From: a virus
Direction: 5' to 3' (one strand)
Length of the DNA stretch: 27,928 nt
IMG/VR virus record: IMGVR_UViG_3300025168_000498
Coordinates: 1 to 27,928 of that record
The notes under the pieces are model-generated. The model was not told where the DNA came from. It did not search any database and saw only the letters and a program-made list of their open reading frames with translations. Shown piece by piece: positions 20,705 through 27,928 of the stretch (positions are counted from its first letter, which is position 1; each line of letters starts with the position of its first letter). The translations under genes were made by a program, and so were the position numbers.

Positions 20705-21319
20705 ATGGGATTTAACATTAATAATTATACAGAAGTTAAAGATCGTGTGATCGCATTCAGTGAAGAATATCCTAAAGCTACAATAAAAACTGAATTATTA
20801 TCAGTAAACAATATAGTTGATTCACCAACAGGTGAAATGTGCAACGAATATATTATTAAAGCTAAGGTTATTCCAAATCCAATAGAAGAACCAGAAATTT
20901 ATTTCACAGGCTTAGCTGCCGAAAGAGATAATACAGGTTTTGTAAATAAAACAAGTGCACTAGAGAACGGAGAAACATCAGCAGTAGGTCGTGCATTAGC
21001 ATTTGCAGGCTTTGGTGGTGACTTTGCTATTGCTAGTAAAGAAGAAGTTCTCAACGCACAAGCAGCACAAAAAAAATCTAATGTAACTATTGCCATGACA
21101 AAAGAGCTAGATAAGCTTGTCAAAGATATGGACAAAGAAGGATCTTTAGATGCTAAAGCTGTTGCTAGATTTGGTATTAGAAGAGAAGAAGGCTATTTTG
21201 ACACAAAAGTTAAATGGCAAACTACAAAAAATTCTTTGACTATCAGTAGAAAAAGATGGTTACAAGATAATGAGGGGGCTAAAAGTGACAAAAAAATCAC
21301 AAAAAAACCTTCAAAATAA
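20705..21319 (+). CDS. Putative phage single-strand annealing/recombination protein
   Basis: A 204-residue protein with AAAAGGAGA about seven bases before its ATG. Residues 90-103, ETSAVGRALAFAGF, followed by GDFAIASKEEVLNAQ, match a pattern that I recall from phage proteins grouped with the ERF/Rad52-like annealing proteins, where a conserved S-A-x-GRAL helix precedes a short beta turn and the I-A-S-x-E-E-V segment. The C-terminal part (residues about 125-204) is helical and basic, ending KITKKPSK, and could bind DNA. It lies beside SSB-like and primase-helicase genes, supporting a role in recombination-dependent replication. The family assignment is from memory of the motif and is moderate. 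Confidence 0.5.
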   Translation: MGFNINNYTEVKDRVIAFSEEYPKATIKTELLSVNNIVDSPTGEMCNEYIIKAKVIPNPIEEPEIYFTGLAAERDNTGFVNKTSALENGETSAVGRALAFAGFGGDFAIASKEEVLNAQAAQKKSNVTIAMTKELDKLVKDMDKEGSLDAKAVARFGIRREEGYFDTKVKWQTTKNSLTISRKRWLQDNEGAKSDKKITKKPSK

Positions 21320-21575
21320 AGAAAAACATGAAGTTGTATTAAAAAATGGTGAAGCACAGATAATTCAAAATGCTGGAGGAACTTATATTTTAGTTAAAGT
21401 TCCAATGGTACAAGAAGACGGATATCATGCTCATCCTAATCATGCATTAACAGTTAAATCTGTTGAAAAAGAGTTAACTCATCTATCAGAAGCAATTCAA
21501 GAAGGTGAACATGATACTCATTTGCAAATGAAATATGACAATATGGCAGAAAAACCCAATAAGGAGGATAGTTAA
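21285..21575 (+). CDS. Small hypothetical protein in the replication operon
   Basis: A 96-residue protein. I start it at GTG 21285 (MTKKSQKNLQNKEKHEVVLK) because GAGGGGG lies eight bases upstream; an ATG at 21270 has no SD. A central strand-like section (KNGEAQIIQNAGGTYILVKV) is followed by helices with many His/Glu (HAHPNHALTVKSVEKELTHL). It overlaps the end of the annealing-protein gene and abuts the SSB-like gene. Function unknown; replication-related by context only. Confidence 0.55.
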   Translation: MTKKSQKNLQNKEKHEVVLKNGEAQIIQNAGGTYILVKVPMVQEDGYHAHPNHALTVKSVEKELTHLSEAIQEGEHDTHLQMKYDNMAEKPNKEDS

Positions 21576-22133
21576 ATGGCTATTACAGGAACTAAAGTAT
21601 CAGCAAGCGGTGGTAATAAGAACTACTTTATTAACCAATGCACGATAACTGATATAGAAGTAATGGACTCACAATATACAGATATGAGTCTAAAAGTTAT
21701 ATTAACAGACAATAACAATGGTTATACATATAATTGTTTCGTTAATCAAAACTTTGAAAAAGACAATAATGGTGTTGTAACTGGATTAAAATTTCCAGAT
21801 GATTTAAACACTTTATTTCTTGCTACAAAAACAGATCTCAATGTATCAGACGCAGGGGTGTTAGATACTAAATCATTAGAATCTCTAATGCAACAAGAGG
21901 TTGCTTGTATTACTTATCAATCTAGTGGTAAATACAAAAGAAATACTTGGGGAGTTGTTTCAAGTATTGAAAATGCAGAGAATCTTGAAAAGAGATTTAA
22001 AACTCAATTAGAAAAAGGTTACCCTAAAGACTACAAAAAGCCAGAATCTCAAGGTTTATCACCAGAGATAATTAAGCATGTAGAAAAAACCTTGATTGAA
22101 CCAGAGCCATCTGATGACGGATTACCATTTTGA
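21576..22133 (+). CDS. Single-stranded DNA-binding protein (SSB-like)
   Basis: A 185-residue protein. Residues about 1-130 are strand-rich with FINQCTITDIEVMDSQYTDM, LKVILTDNNNGYTYNCFVNQ and KFPDDLNTLFLATKT, consistent with an OB-fold-like core. The C-terminus is acidic and ends EPSDDGLPF, close to the DDDIPF tip by which bacterial and phage SSBs recruit partner proteins. Placed between the annealing protein and primase-helicase genes, as SSBs often are. The ATG directly follows the previous stop (AAGGAGG upstream). The next gene starts by TTGA overlap at its end. The core does not show a clear bacterial SSB motif, so it is probably a divergent phage type. Confidence 0.65.
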   Translation: MAITGTKVSASGGNKNYFINQCTITDIEVMDSQYTDMSLKVILTDNNNGYTYNCFVNQNFEKDNNGVVTGLKFPDDLNTLFLATKTDLNVSDAGVLDTKSLESLMQQEVACITYQSSGKYKRNTWGVVSSIENAENLEKRFKTQLEKGYPKDYKKPESQGLSPEIIKHVEKTLIEPEPSDDGLPF

Positions 22134-22408
22134 GAATTACAACAGAATCTATAATAACGAATTGGATCATTAGTAAATTTAAAAATAGTAGCGATAATGT
22201 ATTTTATAGCTATGATTTTGAATCAGAAGTTCCAGGTTATGGAAGACTAGTTCATCAAAAAACATACACTGTAAGTACTTATTCTAGAGCATTTAGAAAG
22301 ATGCGTGAAAGTAATACTTTAGATAAGTTTGGATATGAATTAGTAGAAGTTGAACATTTTAAAAGTAAGGTAAAAGGATGGAAAGTAAAGAAACAATCAT
22401 TGAAGTAG
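22130..22408 (+). CDS. Small hypothetical protein, possible winged-helix
   Basis: A 92-residue protein with TTG start overlapping the SSB stop (TTGA), so it probably relies on coupled translation. It reads MRITTESIITNWIISKFKNS, then FESEVPGYGRLVHQKTYTVS, TYSRAFRKMRESNTLDKFGY and a basic end (KVKGWKVKKQSLK). The helix, YSRAFRKMR helix and beta tail resemble small DNA-binding winged-helix proteins. It overlaps the primase-helicase gene by 31 bases. A replication-initiation or regulatory role is inferred from context. Confidence 0.5.
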   Translation: MRITTESIITNWIISKFKNSSDNVFYSYDFESEVPGYGRLVHQKTYTVSTYSRAFRKMRESNTLDKFGYELVEVEHFKSKVKGWKVKKQSLK

Positions 22409-24177
22409 TACAAGGGAAGATCAATAAGAGAAACCAACTTACTACTTTGGATATATACTCTGAATTGCAAAATAAAAATGCATTCAAAGAAGAAATGTAC
22501 AGATCGTATTATTCTTTTGATAAGACATATTATGATTTTGTTCAAAAAAACAAAACAGTAAAAGGTTTTGATGGATTAGTATATATAGATACAATAACAA
22601 TCGATATAGATAAAGGAGAAGCAGATGAAGAAGGTATTCAACATTATGTTAGATATGCTCTTGATGAGTTGTTTAATTTTGGCATTGATAATAATCATGT
22701 TAATATTTGGTTCAGTGGTTCTGGCTATCATATTGAGTTACTTAATGTATTCGGGTTTCAACCAAGTAAGCTCTTGCATGAAAAAGTAAGAGCTACTATG
22801 AACGAATATTTTAGTTTTGGAGATAACATATACGACAAAACTAGAGTAATAAGATCAAAATGGTCTTTAAATACTAAAACCAATCTATATAAGGTTTATA
22901 TCCCGTTGAAAGATATATGGGATATGAGTTATGAAGATGTTTGCAAAGTAGCTAAATCTAAAAAAGCATATAATAAATATAGAGCTTCAAAAGAGAACTT
23001 TAGTTTAAATTTAAACACAGATAATAATATAGAACCTTATTTGCAAAGACATATTCTTTCAGGTAAAGAATACACAAATGCAAAACAACAAGGTCCGTTG
23101 AATCGGGGTAATACCAATTCAGTTGTGACTTGTATGCAGCACGTTTTTAATGAAGGACCATCAAAAGGGTCTAGAAATATGAAACTAATGCGAATGGCTA
23201 GTAGCTACAAAAGAGCTGGTATACCATTGTTAGTATCTTTAAATGGATTACAAACATGGGCTAACGGCGAAATGGATAATAAAGAAGTCCTTAGAACAGT
23301 GTCTAATGTATATGACAACAATTACACTTATGGTTGTGATGATTCAATTATGTCAGAATATTGCGACCCTAAATGTATTTTCTTTAAAAGGAAAGATTAT
23401 ATGTTAGACATTAAAGATGTAAGTTCTTTAGAAGACAACTTTAAGCTGTATGTACAAAATGATATGACAAAGAAAAGTATAAATATGAAAGATATATTTG
23501 ATGATTGTCAAGATTATTCCTTCAAACCAGGTGAACTTGTTATATTTTCAGGTGATACTGGTATGGGTAAAACAGCATTTGTTCAAAACATAGTTACTAG
23601 AGCAAAAAAAGATACTTTATTCCTTTCATTAGAAATGAGTGAAGTGTTAACATGGAGAAGATTCGTTCAGATTGCTTGGAATAAACCCAAGGAATGGGTG
23701 TATGAACAGTACAAATCAAATCCAGATAAGTCTTTGGGTGAAGACTTGAAACACATTAAAATAATGACAATAGCTCCAGAAATTGAAGCTGTTAAAAAAG
23801 TAATAGCACAACATGAACCTAATATTCTTGTAGTTGATACAACAGATGAGCTGCAAGTAGATAGATTTGATGGTGAGATACAGAAACAAAACGTTATTAT
23901 TGATGCGTTAAAAGGAATTGCTCAAAGAAATAATACAACCATATTTGCAATACACCATGTAAATAAAGCTAGCGGACAACAGAACACAATTGGACTGCAT
24001 TCCCTAAAGGGAAGTTCTAATGTTGTTCAAAAAGCTGACAAAGTTATAGTTTTAAAAGGAAATAGAAATGAAGTCTACAGAACAATCGTCTCTGAGAAAT
24101 CAAGAGACGAAGGTAGATTTGAAATGATTTCTGTTTTTGATAGTGAAACTATGACATTTAAACGATACGGAGGTTAA
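22378..24177 (+). CDS. Primase-helicase, bifunctional replication protein
   Basis: A 599-residue fusion. The N-terminal half is a DNA primase of the archaeo-eukaryotic (AEP) type: Asp76 and Asp78 in DTITIDIDKG, SGSGYHIE (113-120), and RVIRSKWSLNTKT (156-168) in the places of metal and nucleotide contacts. A cysteine group (C320, C329, C333) may bind zinc. The C-terminal half is a RecA-fold, DnaB-like helicase: Walker A SGDTGMGKT (391-399), LFLSLEMS (414-421), Walker B ILVVDTTD (483-490), and IFAIHHVNK (522-530). It would prime and unwind DNA at the phage fork. The ATG lies within the upstream gene after AAGG. No DNA polymerase is present in this window; it may lie outside. Confidence 0.85.
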   Translation: MESKETIIEVVQGKINKRNQLTTLDIYSELQNKNAFKEEMYRSYYSFDKTYYDFVQKNKTVKGFDGLVYIDTITIDIDKGEADEEGIQHYVRYALDELFNFGIDNNHVNIWFSGSGYHIELLNVFGFQPSKLLHEKVRATMNEYFSFGDNIYDKTRVIRSKWSLNTKTNLYKVYIPLKDIWDMSYEDVCKVAKSKKAYNKYRASKENFSLNLNTDNNIEPYLQRHILSGKEYTNAKQQGPLNRGNTNSVVTCMQHVFNEGPSKGSRNMKLMRMASSYKRAGIPLLVSLNGLQTWANGEMDNKEVLRTVSNVYDNNYTYGCDDSIMSEYCDPKCIFFKRKDYMLDIKDVSSLEDNFKLYVQNDMTKKSINMKDIFDDCQDYSFKPGELVIFSGDTGMGKTAFVQNIVTRAKKDTLFLSLEMSEVLTWRRFVQIAWNKPKEWVYEQYKSNPDKSLGEDLKHIKIMTIAPEIEAVKKVIAQHEPNILVVDTTDELQVDRFDGEIQKQNVIIDALKGIAQRNNTTIFAIHHVNKASGQQNTIGLHSLKGSSNVVQKADKVIVLKGNRNEVYRTIVSEKSRDEGRFEMISVFDSETMTFKRYGG

Positions 24178-24396
24178 ATGAAGTACTTTAGATTAAACAA
24201 GATAAAACAAAAGGATATTTCAACATGGACACTTATGATTTTTAAATTCCTTAGAATAGGTGTTACATACGAAACTTCTCATGGAAAACACTATGGGATA
24301 TTACTTGGTTTAGGTCGTTTAGAATTAAACTTCATACTAAGGTTTTGGGATGCTGGATTAAAAATCTGGGCAGCCAAAAGCAGTTATGACGCATAG
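24178..24396 (+). CDS. Small hypothetical protein, possibly membrane-associated
   Basis: A 72-residue protein; ATG immediately after the helicase stop, with GGAGG seven bases upstream. Basic start (MKYFRLNKIKQKDI), a hydrophobic stretch (STWTLMIFKFLRIGV), and a second amphipathic/hydrophobic part (GILLGLGRLELNFILRFWDA). High Trp/Phe/Leu content suggests membrane contact or a compact core. Overlaps the resolvase-like gene by 11 bases. No family recognised. Confidence 0.5.
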   Translation: MKYFRLNKIKQKDISTWTLMIFKFLRIGVTYETSHGKHYGILLGLGRLELNFILRFWDAGLKIWAAKSSYDA

Positions 24397-24718
24397 AAAC
24401 AAAGTGCGTGGTAACAACTTAGAGCGTGAGATCGTCAACTCAGCTAAAGAGGAAGGGCTCTCTGCAAAGAGGGCCTATGCCTCAAATGGTATGGCACTTG
24501 GTAAGTCTGAACAAGTAGATTGTTTAGTAGAAGGATATGCTGTTCAAGCTAAAATGAAAAAGAAAATAGCTCAATGGTTATATCCAGAATACCACGCTGA
24601 TGATGTAGATATAGTTGTTACACGCATGGATAGAAAAGAAGCATTAGCTGTAATACCATATAAGGAATGGATAAGATTAATTAAAATAGAAAAGGAGTTC
24701 AATAATGAACATGAGTAA
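24386..24718 (+). CDS. Hjc-like Holliday-junction resolvase/nuclease, PD-(D/E)xK type
   Basis: A 110-residue protein resembling archaeal/phage Hjc-type resolvases: RGNNLEREIVNSAKEEG with Glu13, then KRAYASNG, SEQVDCLVEG with Asp45, and AVQAKMKKK with Lys56. In the usual ExK motif the first residue is Glu; here it is Gln54, as in some PD-(D/E)xK members. Later parts (DIVVTRMDRKEALAVIPYKE) fit the core strands. It would cut branched DNA during replication or before packaging. It follows the primase-helicase gene, a common place for a resolvase. Its ATG overlaps the upstream gene and has no clear SD, so it is probably translated by coupling. Confidence 0.65.
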   Translation: MTHRNKVRGNNLEREIVNSAKEEGLSAKRAYASNGMALGKSEQVDCLVEGYAVQAKMKKKIAQWLYPEYHADDVDIVVTRMDRKEALAVIPYKEWIRLIKIEKEFNNEHE

Positions 24719-24941
24719 AGAAGAAGTAACAGCAATTATGTCGTTAGCTAAGAAAATTATTCAACATGAAAACGACAAACAATGGTTACAAGACTTACAA
24801 GATGAGTCTGACGCTGAATGGAATTCTGAAGAATATGTGCAAAATGAAGATAGTCATTTAGAAACTATAAGAAGATCAGAAGATCAACATGATATGACTG
24901 GACGACCAGGTCCAGGGAGTTGTGGGTGCTGTAATGATTAA
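24705..24941 (+). CDS. Small acidic hypothetical protein with Cys-rich tip
   Basis: A 78-residue protein with AAAGGAG upstream, overlapping the resolvase gene by 14 bases. A helical start (MNMSKEEVTAIMSLAKKIIQ) is followed by a very acidic middle (DLQDESDAEWNSEEYVQNED) and a short end reading RPGPGSCGCCND with three cysteines, perhaps a metal or disulfide site. Function unknown. Confidence 0.55.
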   Translation: MNMSKEEVTAIMSLAKKIIQHENDKQWLQDLQDESDAEWNSEEYVQNEDSHLETIRRSEDQHDMTGRPGPGSCGCCND

Positions 24942-25074
24942 ATTAAAACTAGAAGACGCAGCGGAGTTGTTGATTATTAAAGCAGCATTAGTTAACTTTA
25001 AAAAAGCACCTTTCTTATCTAAGCAAGAAATTAAATTGTTAGATGTACTTTTAATAAAAATTAATGAATTATAG
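24934..25074 (+). CDS. 46-residue helical protein
   Basis: Short frame starting within the stop of the previous gene (ATG at 24934), with GGGAG about 15 bases upstream. It reads MIKLKLEDAAELLIIKAALV, NFKKAPFLSKQEIKLLDVLL, INEL: two amphipathic helices with Leu/Ile on one side. The frame ends directly before the strong structured element at 25076. No family recognised; likely real from overlap and composition. Confidence 0.5.
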   Translation: MIKLKLEDAAELLIIKAALVNFKKAPFLSKQEIKLLDVLLIKINEL

Positions 25075-25075
25075 A

Positions 25076-25244
25076 ATTATCCCCCCTTTAAAATAACACG
25101 CTTTACAAGGAAGCAAGCAGGTATCCAATCCAGCATACAGATTATCATTATTGTTTAATAATAGATTATCTTTAATAAAGTAACTTGTAAGCAAATACAC
25201 TTGGTTGGCACCATGTATTAATATATTAACTGGGGGGGGATAAT
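25076..25244 (+). ncRNA. Large structured intergenic element F, 169 nt
   Basis: ATTATCCCCCC (25076-25086) pairs perfectly with GGGGGGATAAT (25234-25244) as an 11-bp closing stem; the 3' strand carries eight consecutive G. Inside, GCTTTACAAG pairs with CTTGTAAGC (one bulged T). Further hairpins are ATTATT/AATAAT with loop GTTT, GTAT/ATAC, and AATACA/TGTATT. It starts one base after a stop codon and ends about 20 bases before the next start. A leftward frame covering it is low-complexity and crosses the structure, so I read it as noncoding. Confidence 0.55.
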
Positions 25245-25263
25245 AAAGAAAAAGGATAGATAA

Positions 25264-25437
25264 ATGAGATACGGAGTACCTAGAATACCTAGACAAGAAA
25301 AACCTATATTGGAAAAAGGTGCAGTTCCAAGAATATTGCAAGAAGTATATTATACTTGTAGTAGCGACGGATCAAAGGAAGTCAATATAGAATTAACTTT
25401 AAAAAGATTTAAAAATAAATTAGAAAAGTTACAATAA
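25264..25437 (+). CDS. 57-residue hypothetical protein, last rightward gene
   Basis: ATG with AAAAAGGATAG upstream. Sequence MRYGVPRIPRQEKPILEKGA has two similar PR-I/V-P motifs (VPRIPRQ and VPRILQ) and then YYTCSSDGSKEVNIELTLKR with a basic helix (FKNKLEKLQ). Preceded by the structured element F. It ends 121 bases before the end of the opposed large gene; that gap (25438-25558) contains a T tract at 25471-25479 but no convincing terminator. Confidence 0.5.
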   Translation: MRYGVPRIPRQEKPILEKGAVPRILQEVYYTCSSDGSKEVNIELTLKRFKNKLEKLQ

Positions 25438-25558
25438 AGACGTCCAGAATGCCCATAGAAAGAGATTAAATTTTTTTTTAATACCTAAGTAGGTTTAAAA
25501 AGAGATAGTTCTGTAGAGGGCTATTCTAGTGGCAAAAGGGGTAATAATGCGGAAAATT

Positions 25559-27928
25559 CTAGTCTTCAGACAAATCTTGGTCTTGAATTGGCATTTCAGC
25601 TTGTTGTTCAGTTTCTAAGTCCTCAATTTGAGCTCTTCTCATTGAATGTAACCTATGTAATGGCATTCCAGTAAGAAAATCTACAGCCATTGCTGGATTT
25701 TGATATGTTCTATATGAATCTCTAATTAATCTACCATAAGGAAAGTATGTAGCTACTTGGTATTGTCTTAGCATTTCATAATCATTATTTAACATACTTG
25801 TTATTGGTGGTAAAACAAAACGTCCAATAGGTGGCGTTACAATTTGTAATGGTGCTAATACCTTAGATGGATATTGACTAAAGAATGCTCTATCACGTTC
25901 TTCTTTATCACCAAATAGTAGTTGTGCAGTATCTTGTGCCCAAGACATAGGTGGTGATAGTGCATACTCAAATATACTTGAAACAAATACATTAGCTAAT
26001 GCAAGTGACATTAGATCTGCTGTAAACTGTCTTTGAAATTGCTTAGTTTGTAAAAGTTCCTTATTCCAACCTTCTTGTTGTGCTCCTCTATATAACTTTA
26101 CTCTTCTTGCTATACTATTCCAAGCATAAGGATGGAAACGTGTCATAACACGACCAACTGAAGTGTTTGCAAAGTTAGGTCTATATGCAGCTTGATATAA
26201 GAACTGAGAACTTAGAACACCTTTCATAGCAAAATCTAATATAACTGGATTATCAAAAGCAATATTATTAGCAGCAGGTCCCATTACATTAAATCTCATG
26301 TTAATTGCATTAGCTAAGAATGCAGTACCACGTAGTTTACGTTCAGACCATTTCATAGGCCATGCACCAGCTTCAATAAATGGTGTTGAAATTTTATATT
26401 CTTTAGCTAGCTCTCCATGAGTTTGTTTAGCTCTTCTATTATAAGCTTCTGGTGTTTCAAGTTCACCTTTTCTAGCAGATTTATTCATTTTTGTAATAAA
26501 CTCTACCCAAAATTTTCTTTGGTTTTTTTGTCCAAAACGTCTATCTAAACCAACCATATCAGTAAACATCTGATCAAACACACCTAAAGATTCCATCCAA
26601 CCTTGGATATCTTCTTTAGTTCTAATTGGTTTTCTTTCAAAAGATTTAGTTTCTTTGTTATATTTAGTGAAATAAGCATTTTCACCAAAAAATTGTGCTA
26701 ACAACCAGTCAGTATCATTTGCTTTTCTAAATGGTGCCCAACCAGTATCAGAGATAGTATTTTGCATACCACCATATAGATTTGTTATTAATGTTTTAGG
26801 GTGAGATAATAATGATATCAATTCAAACTTACCTTCAATATCTGAAATTTGTTTAATTCTTTGCATCTTAGCCATTTGTCTGGCTTTTTTACTTTTAGGT
26901 AAAGGTCCATACAAACTACCACCCATAGCTCCATCTATTTTATCAAAAAATCTAGTTGCAGCACCATCTGAATAGTAGTGACTTAACGTTCCATATATAC
27001 CAGTGGTATTAACTTGGTTAACAAGTCTTTTAGCTTTCTCTAATCTCATGCTTAACATTTTTTGTTTTGAATAACTAATTCTCTCAGACATTACAGATGA
27101 AATACCTTTTGAATCACCCCATATTTGATTTTGTTGCATTTCACCAATAGATGTTGCTATATCAAAATCATACAATAAATCTTTTTTATATGTACCCAAT
27201 AGACCCATTTTAGAAGAATCTAATTTATTATCTACATAACTTTGAAGAAAAGCTTGATCTTGTTCTTTAATACCATTTAAGTTTAATGCTCTAGCAGTAG
27301 GCATACCCATCATACTAACAAAACTACCTCTCATATAGTTTAACCAATTAGGCATATAATCTTCACTCTGATTTTTTTTACTGAACTCTTCTAAAGCCAT
27401 TTCTGTTCTTAGTCCAATAACGTTTGTAAGCCATGTTTTACTACCACCATCTAAGTAATTTCTAAGAGCCTCAAGATTCTTTTGATAAAAAGGCATAAAT
27501 CCATCTCCCCTTGATTGGAAGTTAGCATGAGTTTTTTCACCTAATTCAAATTCTTTTTTATTTCCAGTTAAAATGTCGTATAGTTGTGTTTCAGATTCAT
27601 ATTGCTGTTGAGTTAAAGAGTTTCCTTTAGTTTTTTCCATCTGTGCATCTAATATGTTTTCTTTATACCATGCTTTAGCAGTAGATAAATCTGTAATACC
27701 ATCTTCTTTTAATCTTAATTTCATTTGAACTGCGTGAGGTAAATCTGCTTCAGTTTTAATACTTTCTAATTTTTTTATATTCTTAGCATTTATCCAGGTT
27801 TCTATCTCTGGTATATTTTCTTTTATTAAAAAATGTCCATTTCTAGGAAAATATCCTTCTGCAATATACCCTACTGTTTCATTAATAAAGTCATAATCTA
27901 TTCCTTCTTCGTTCTTCTTAGCTGATCT
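25559..27928 (-). CDS. Very large virion/internal protein, 5' end cut by window edge
   Basis: The frame is open from the right edge to TAG at 25559; the ATG at 27724 is internal, since the codons before it (reading AEGYFPRNGHFLIKENIPE and so on) stay open to 27928. At least 789 residues are visible. Largely helical, basic and Gln/Lys-rich, with PFYQKNLEALRNYLDGGSKT, KRIKQISDIEGKFELISLLS, and a hydrophobic segment LMSLALANVFVSSIFEYALS near residue 580 of the visible part. The C-terminus (IEDLETEQQAEMPIQDQDLS) is acidic. Length and style fit internal virion or DNA-ejection proteins, or large polyvalent proteins, of podovirus-like phages. No catalytic motif seen. It is convergent with the early block. 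Confidence 0.65.
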   Translation of the reverse strand, partial: RSAKKNEEGIDYDFINETVGYIAEGYFPRNGHFLIKENIPEIETWINAKNIKKLESIKTEADLPHAVQMKLRLKEDGITDLSTAKAWYKENILDAQMEKTKGNSLTQQQYESETQLYDILTGNKKEFELGEKTHANFQSRGDGFMPFYQKNLEALRNYLDGGSKTWLTNVIGLRTEMALEEFSKKNQSEDYMPNWLNYMRGSFVSMMGMPTARALNLNGIKEQDQAFLQSYVDNKLDSSKMGLLGTYKKDLLYDFDIATSIGEMQQNQIWGDSKGISSVMSERISYSKQKMLSMRLEKAKRLVNQVNTTGIYGTLSHYYSDGAATRFFDKIDGAMGGSLYGPLPKSKKARQMAKMQRIKQISDIEGKFELISLLSHPKTLITNLYGGMQNTISDTGWAPFRKANDTDWLLAQFFGENAYFTKYNKETKSFERKPIRTKEDIQGWMESLGVFDQMFTDMVGLDRRFGQKNQRKFWVEFITKMNKSARKGELETPEAYNRRAKQTHGELAKEYKISTPFIEAGAWPMKWSERKLRGTAFLANAINMRFNVMGPAANNIAFDNPVILDFAMKGVLSSQFLYQAAYRPNFANTSVGRVMTRFHPYAWNSIARRVKLYRGAQQEGWNKELLQTKQFQRQFTADLMSLALANVFVSSIFEYALSPPMSWAQDTAQLLFGDKEERDRAFFSQYPSKVLAPLQIVTPPIGRFVLPPITSMLNNDYEMLRQYQVATYFPYGRLIRDSYRTYQNPAMAVDFLTGMPLHRLHSMRRAQIEDLETEQQAEMPIQDQDLSED

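Noticed and set aside
25069-25341. Minus-strand frame of 90 codons over the structured element F
   Set aside because: It crosses the paired C6/G8 structure, runs antisense to two small genes with good starts, and has low-complexity, Tyr/Leu/Ser-rich content.
25438-25558. Bidirectional terminator, tRNA or attachment site in the convergent gap
   Set aside because: There is a nine-T tract and a short ACCT/AGGT hairpin, but in the wrong order for a terminator; ATTCTAGT occurs twice but is too short to call a site; no tRNA fold found.
1-27928. CRISPR array, integrase, transposon or complete tRNA genes
   Set aside because: I looked for regularly spaced repeats, recombinase motifs, terminal inverted repeats and cloverleaf sequences and saw none that hold up.

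Overview
The window is part of a tailed double-stranded DNA phage genome. It is AT-rich, tightly packed, and has two opposed transcription blocks. No tRNA, integrase, repressor or IS element is visible. The order of terminase, portal, scaffold and capsid genes, and a P22-like portal, suggest a short-tailed (podovirus-like) virion. Tail-fibre sequence style, low GC and use of Shine-Dalgarno (SD) sites suggest a marine phage of a low-GC bacterium; this host guess is inference only.

Layout. (1) Positions 1-13611 run leftward and hold the virion module. In transcription order these are three small genes, small terminase candidate, large terminase, portal, scaffold, major capsid protein, a small basic protein, a very long connector/coiled-coil protein, two connector-like proteins, a repeat protein, and tail-fibre proteins, the last cut by the left edge. 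(2) Positions 13612-13742 are the divergent control region. A second control region at 13237-13350 carries five copies of an 11-bp operator-like motif. (3) Positions 13743-25437 run rightward and hold early/replication genes: small unknown proteins separated by hairpin-rich spacers, a MazG-like protein, then a four-gene ubiquitin-like cassette. After it come a putative single-strand annealing protein, an SSB-like protein, a primase-helicase, an Hjc-like resolvase and small genes. (4) Positions 25559-27928 run leftward again and hold one very large virion-type protein, cut by the right edge.

The most notable content is at 16452-20515. It encodes a beta-grasp ubiquitin-like protein ending Gly-Gly plus three residues, a 717-residue protein with an E2-like HPFLH...GICFGN signature, a JAMM (JAB/MPN) isopeptidase with a full E/H-x-H/S/D motif, and a minimal ThiF/E1-like activating enzyme. 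The last three genes overlap and look translationally coupled. This is a complete candidate Ubl-conjugation and deconjugation pathway inside a phage replication region, in the same order (Ubl, E2, JAB, E1) that I recall for bacterial Bil antiphage operons.

A second unusual trait is a set of structured intergenic elements closed by long stems. They lie at 14203-14240, 14616-14708, 14716-14785, 15505-15565, 15577-15685, 20537-20622 and 25076-25244. Two are copies of each other spaced exactly 100 bp apart, and a 15-bp motif recurs three times just after hairpins.
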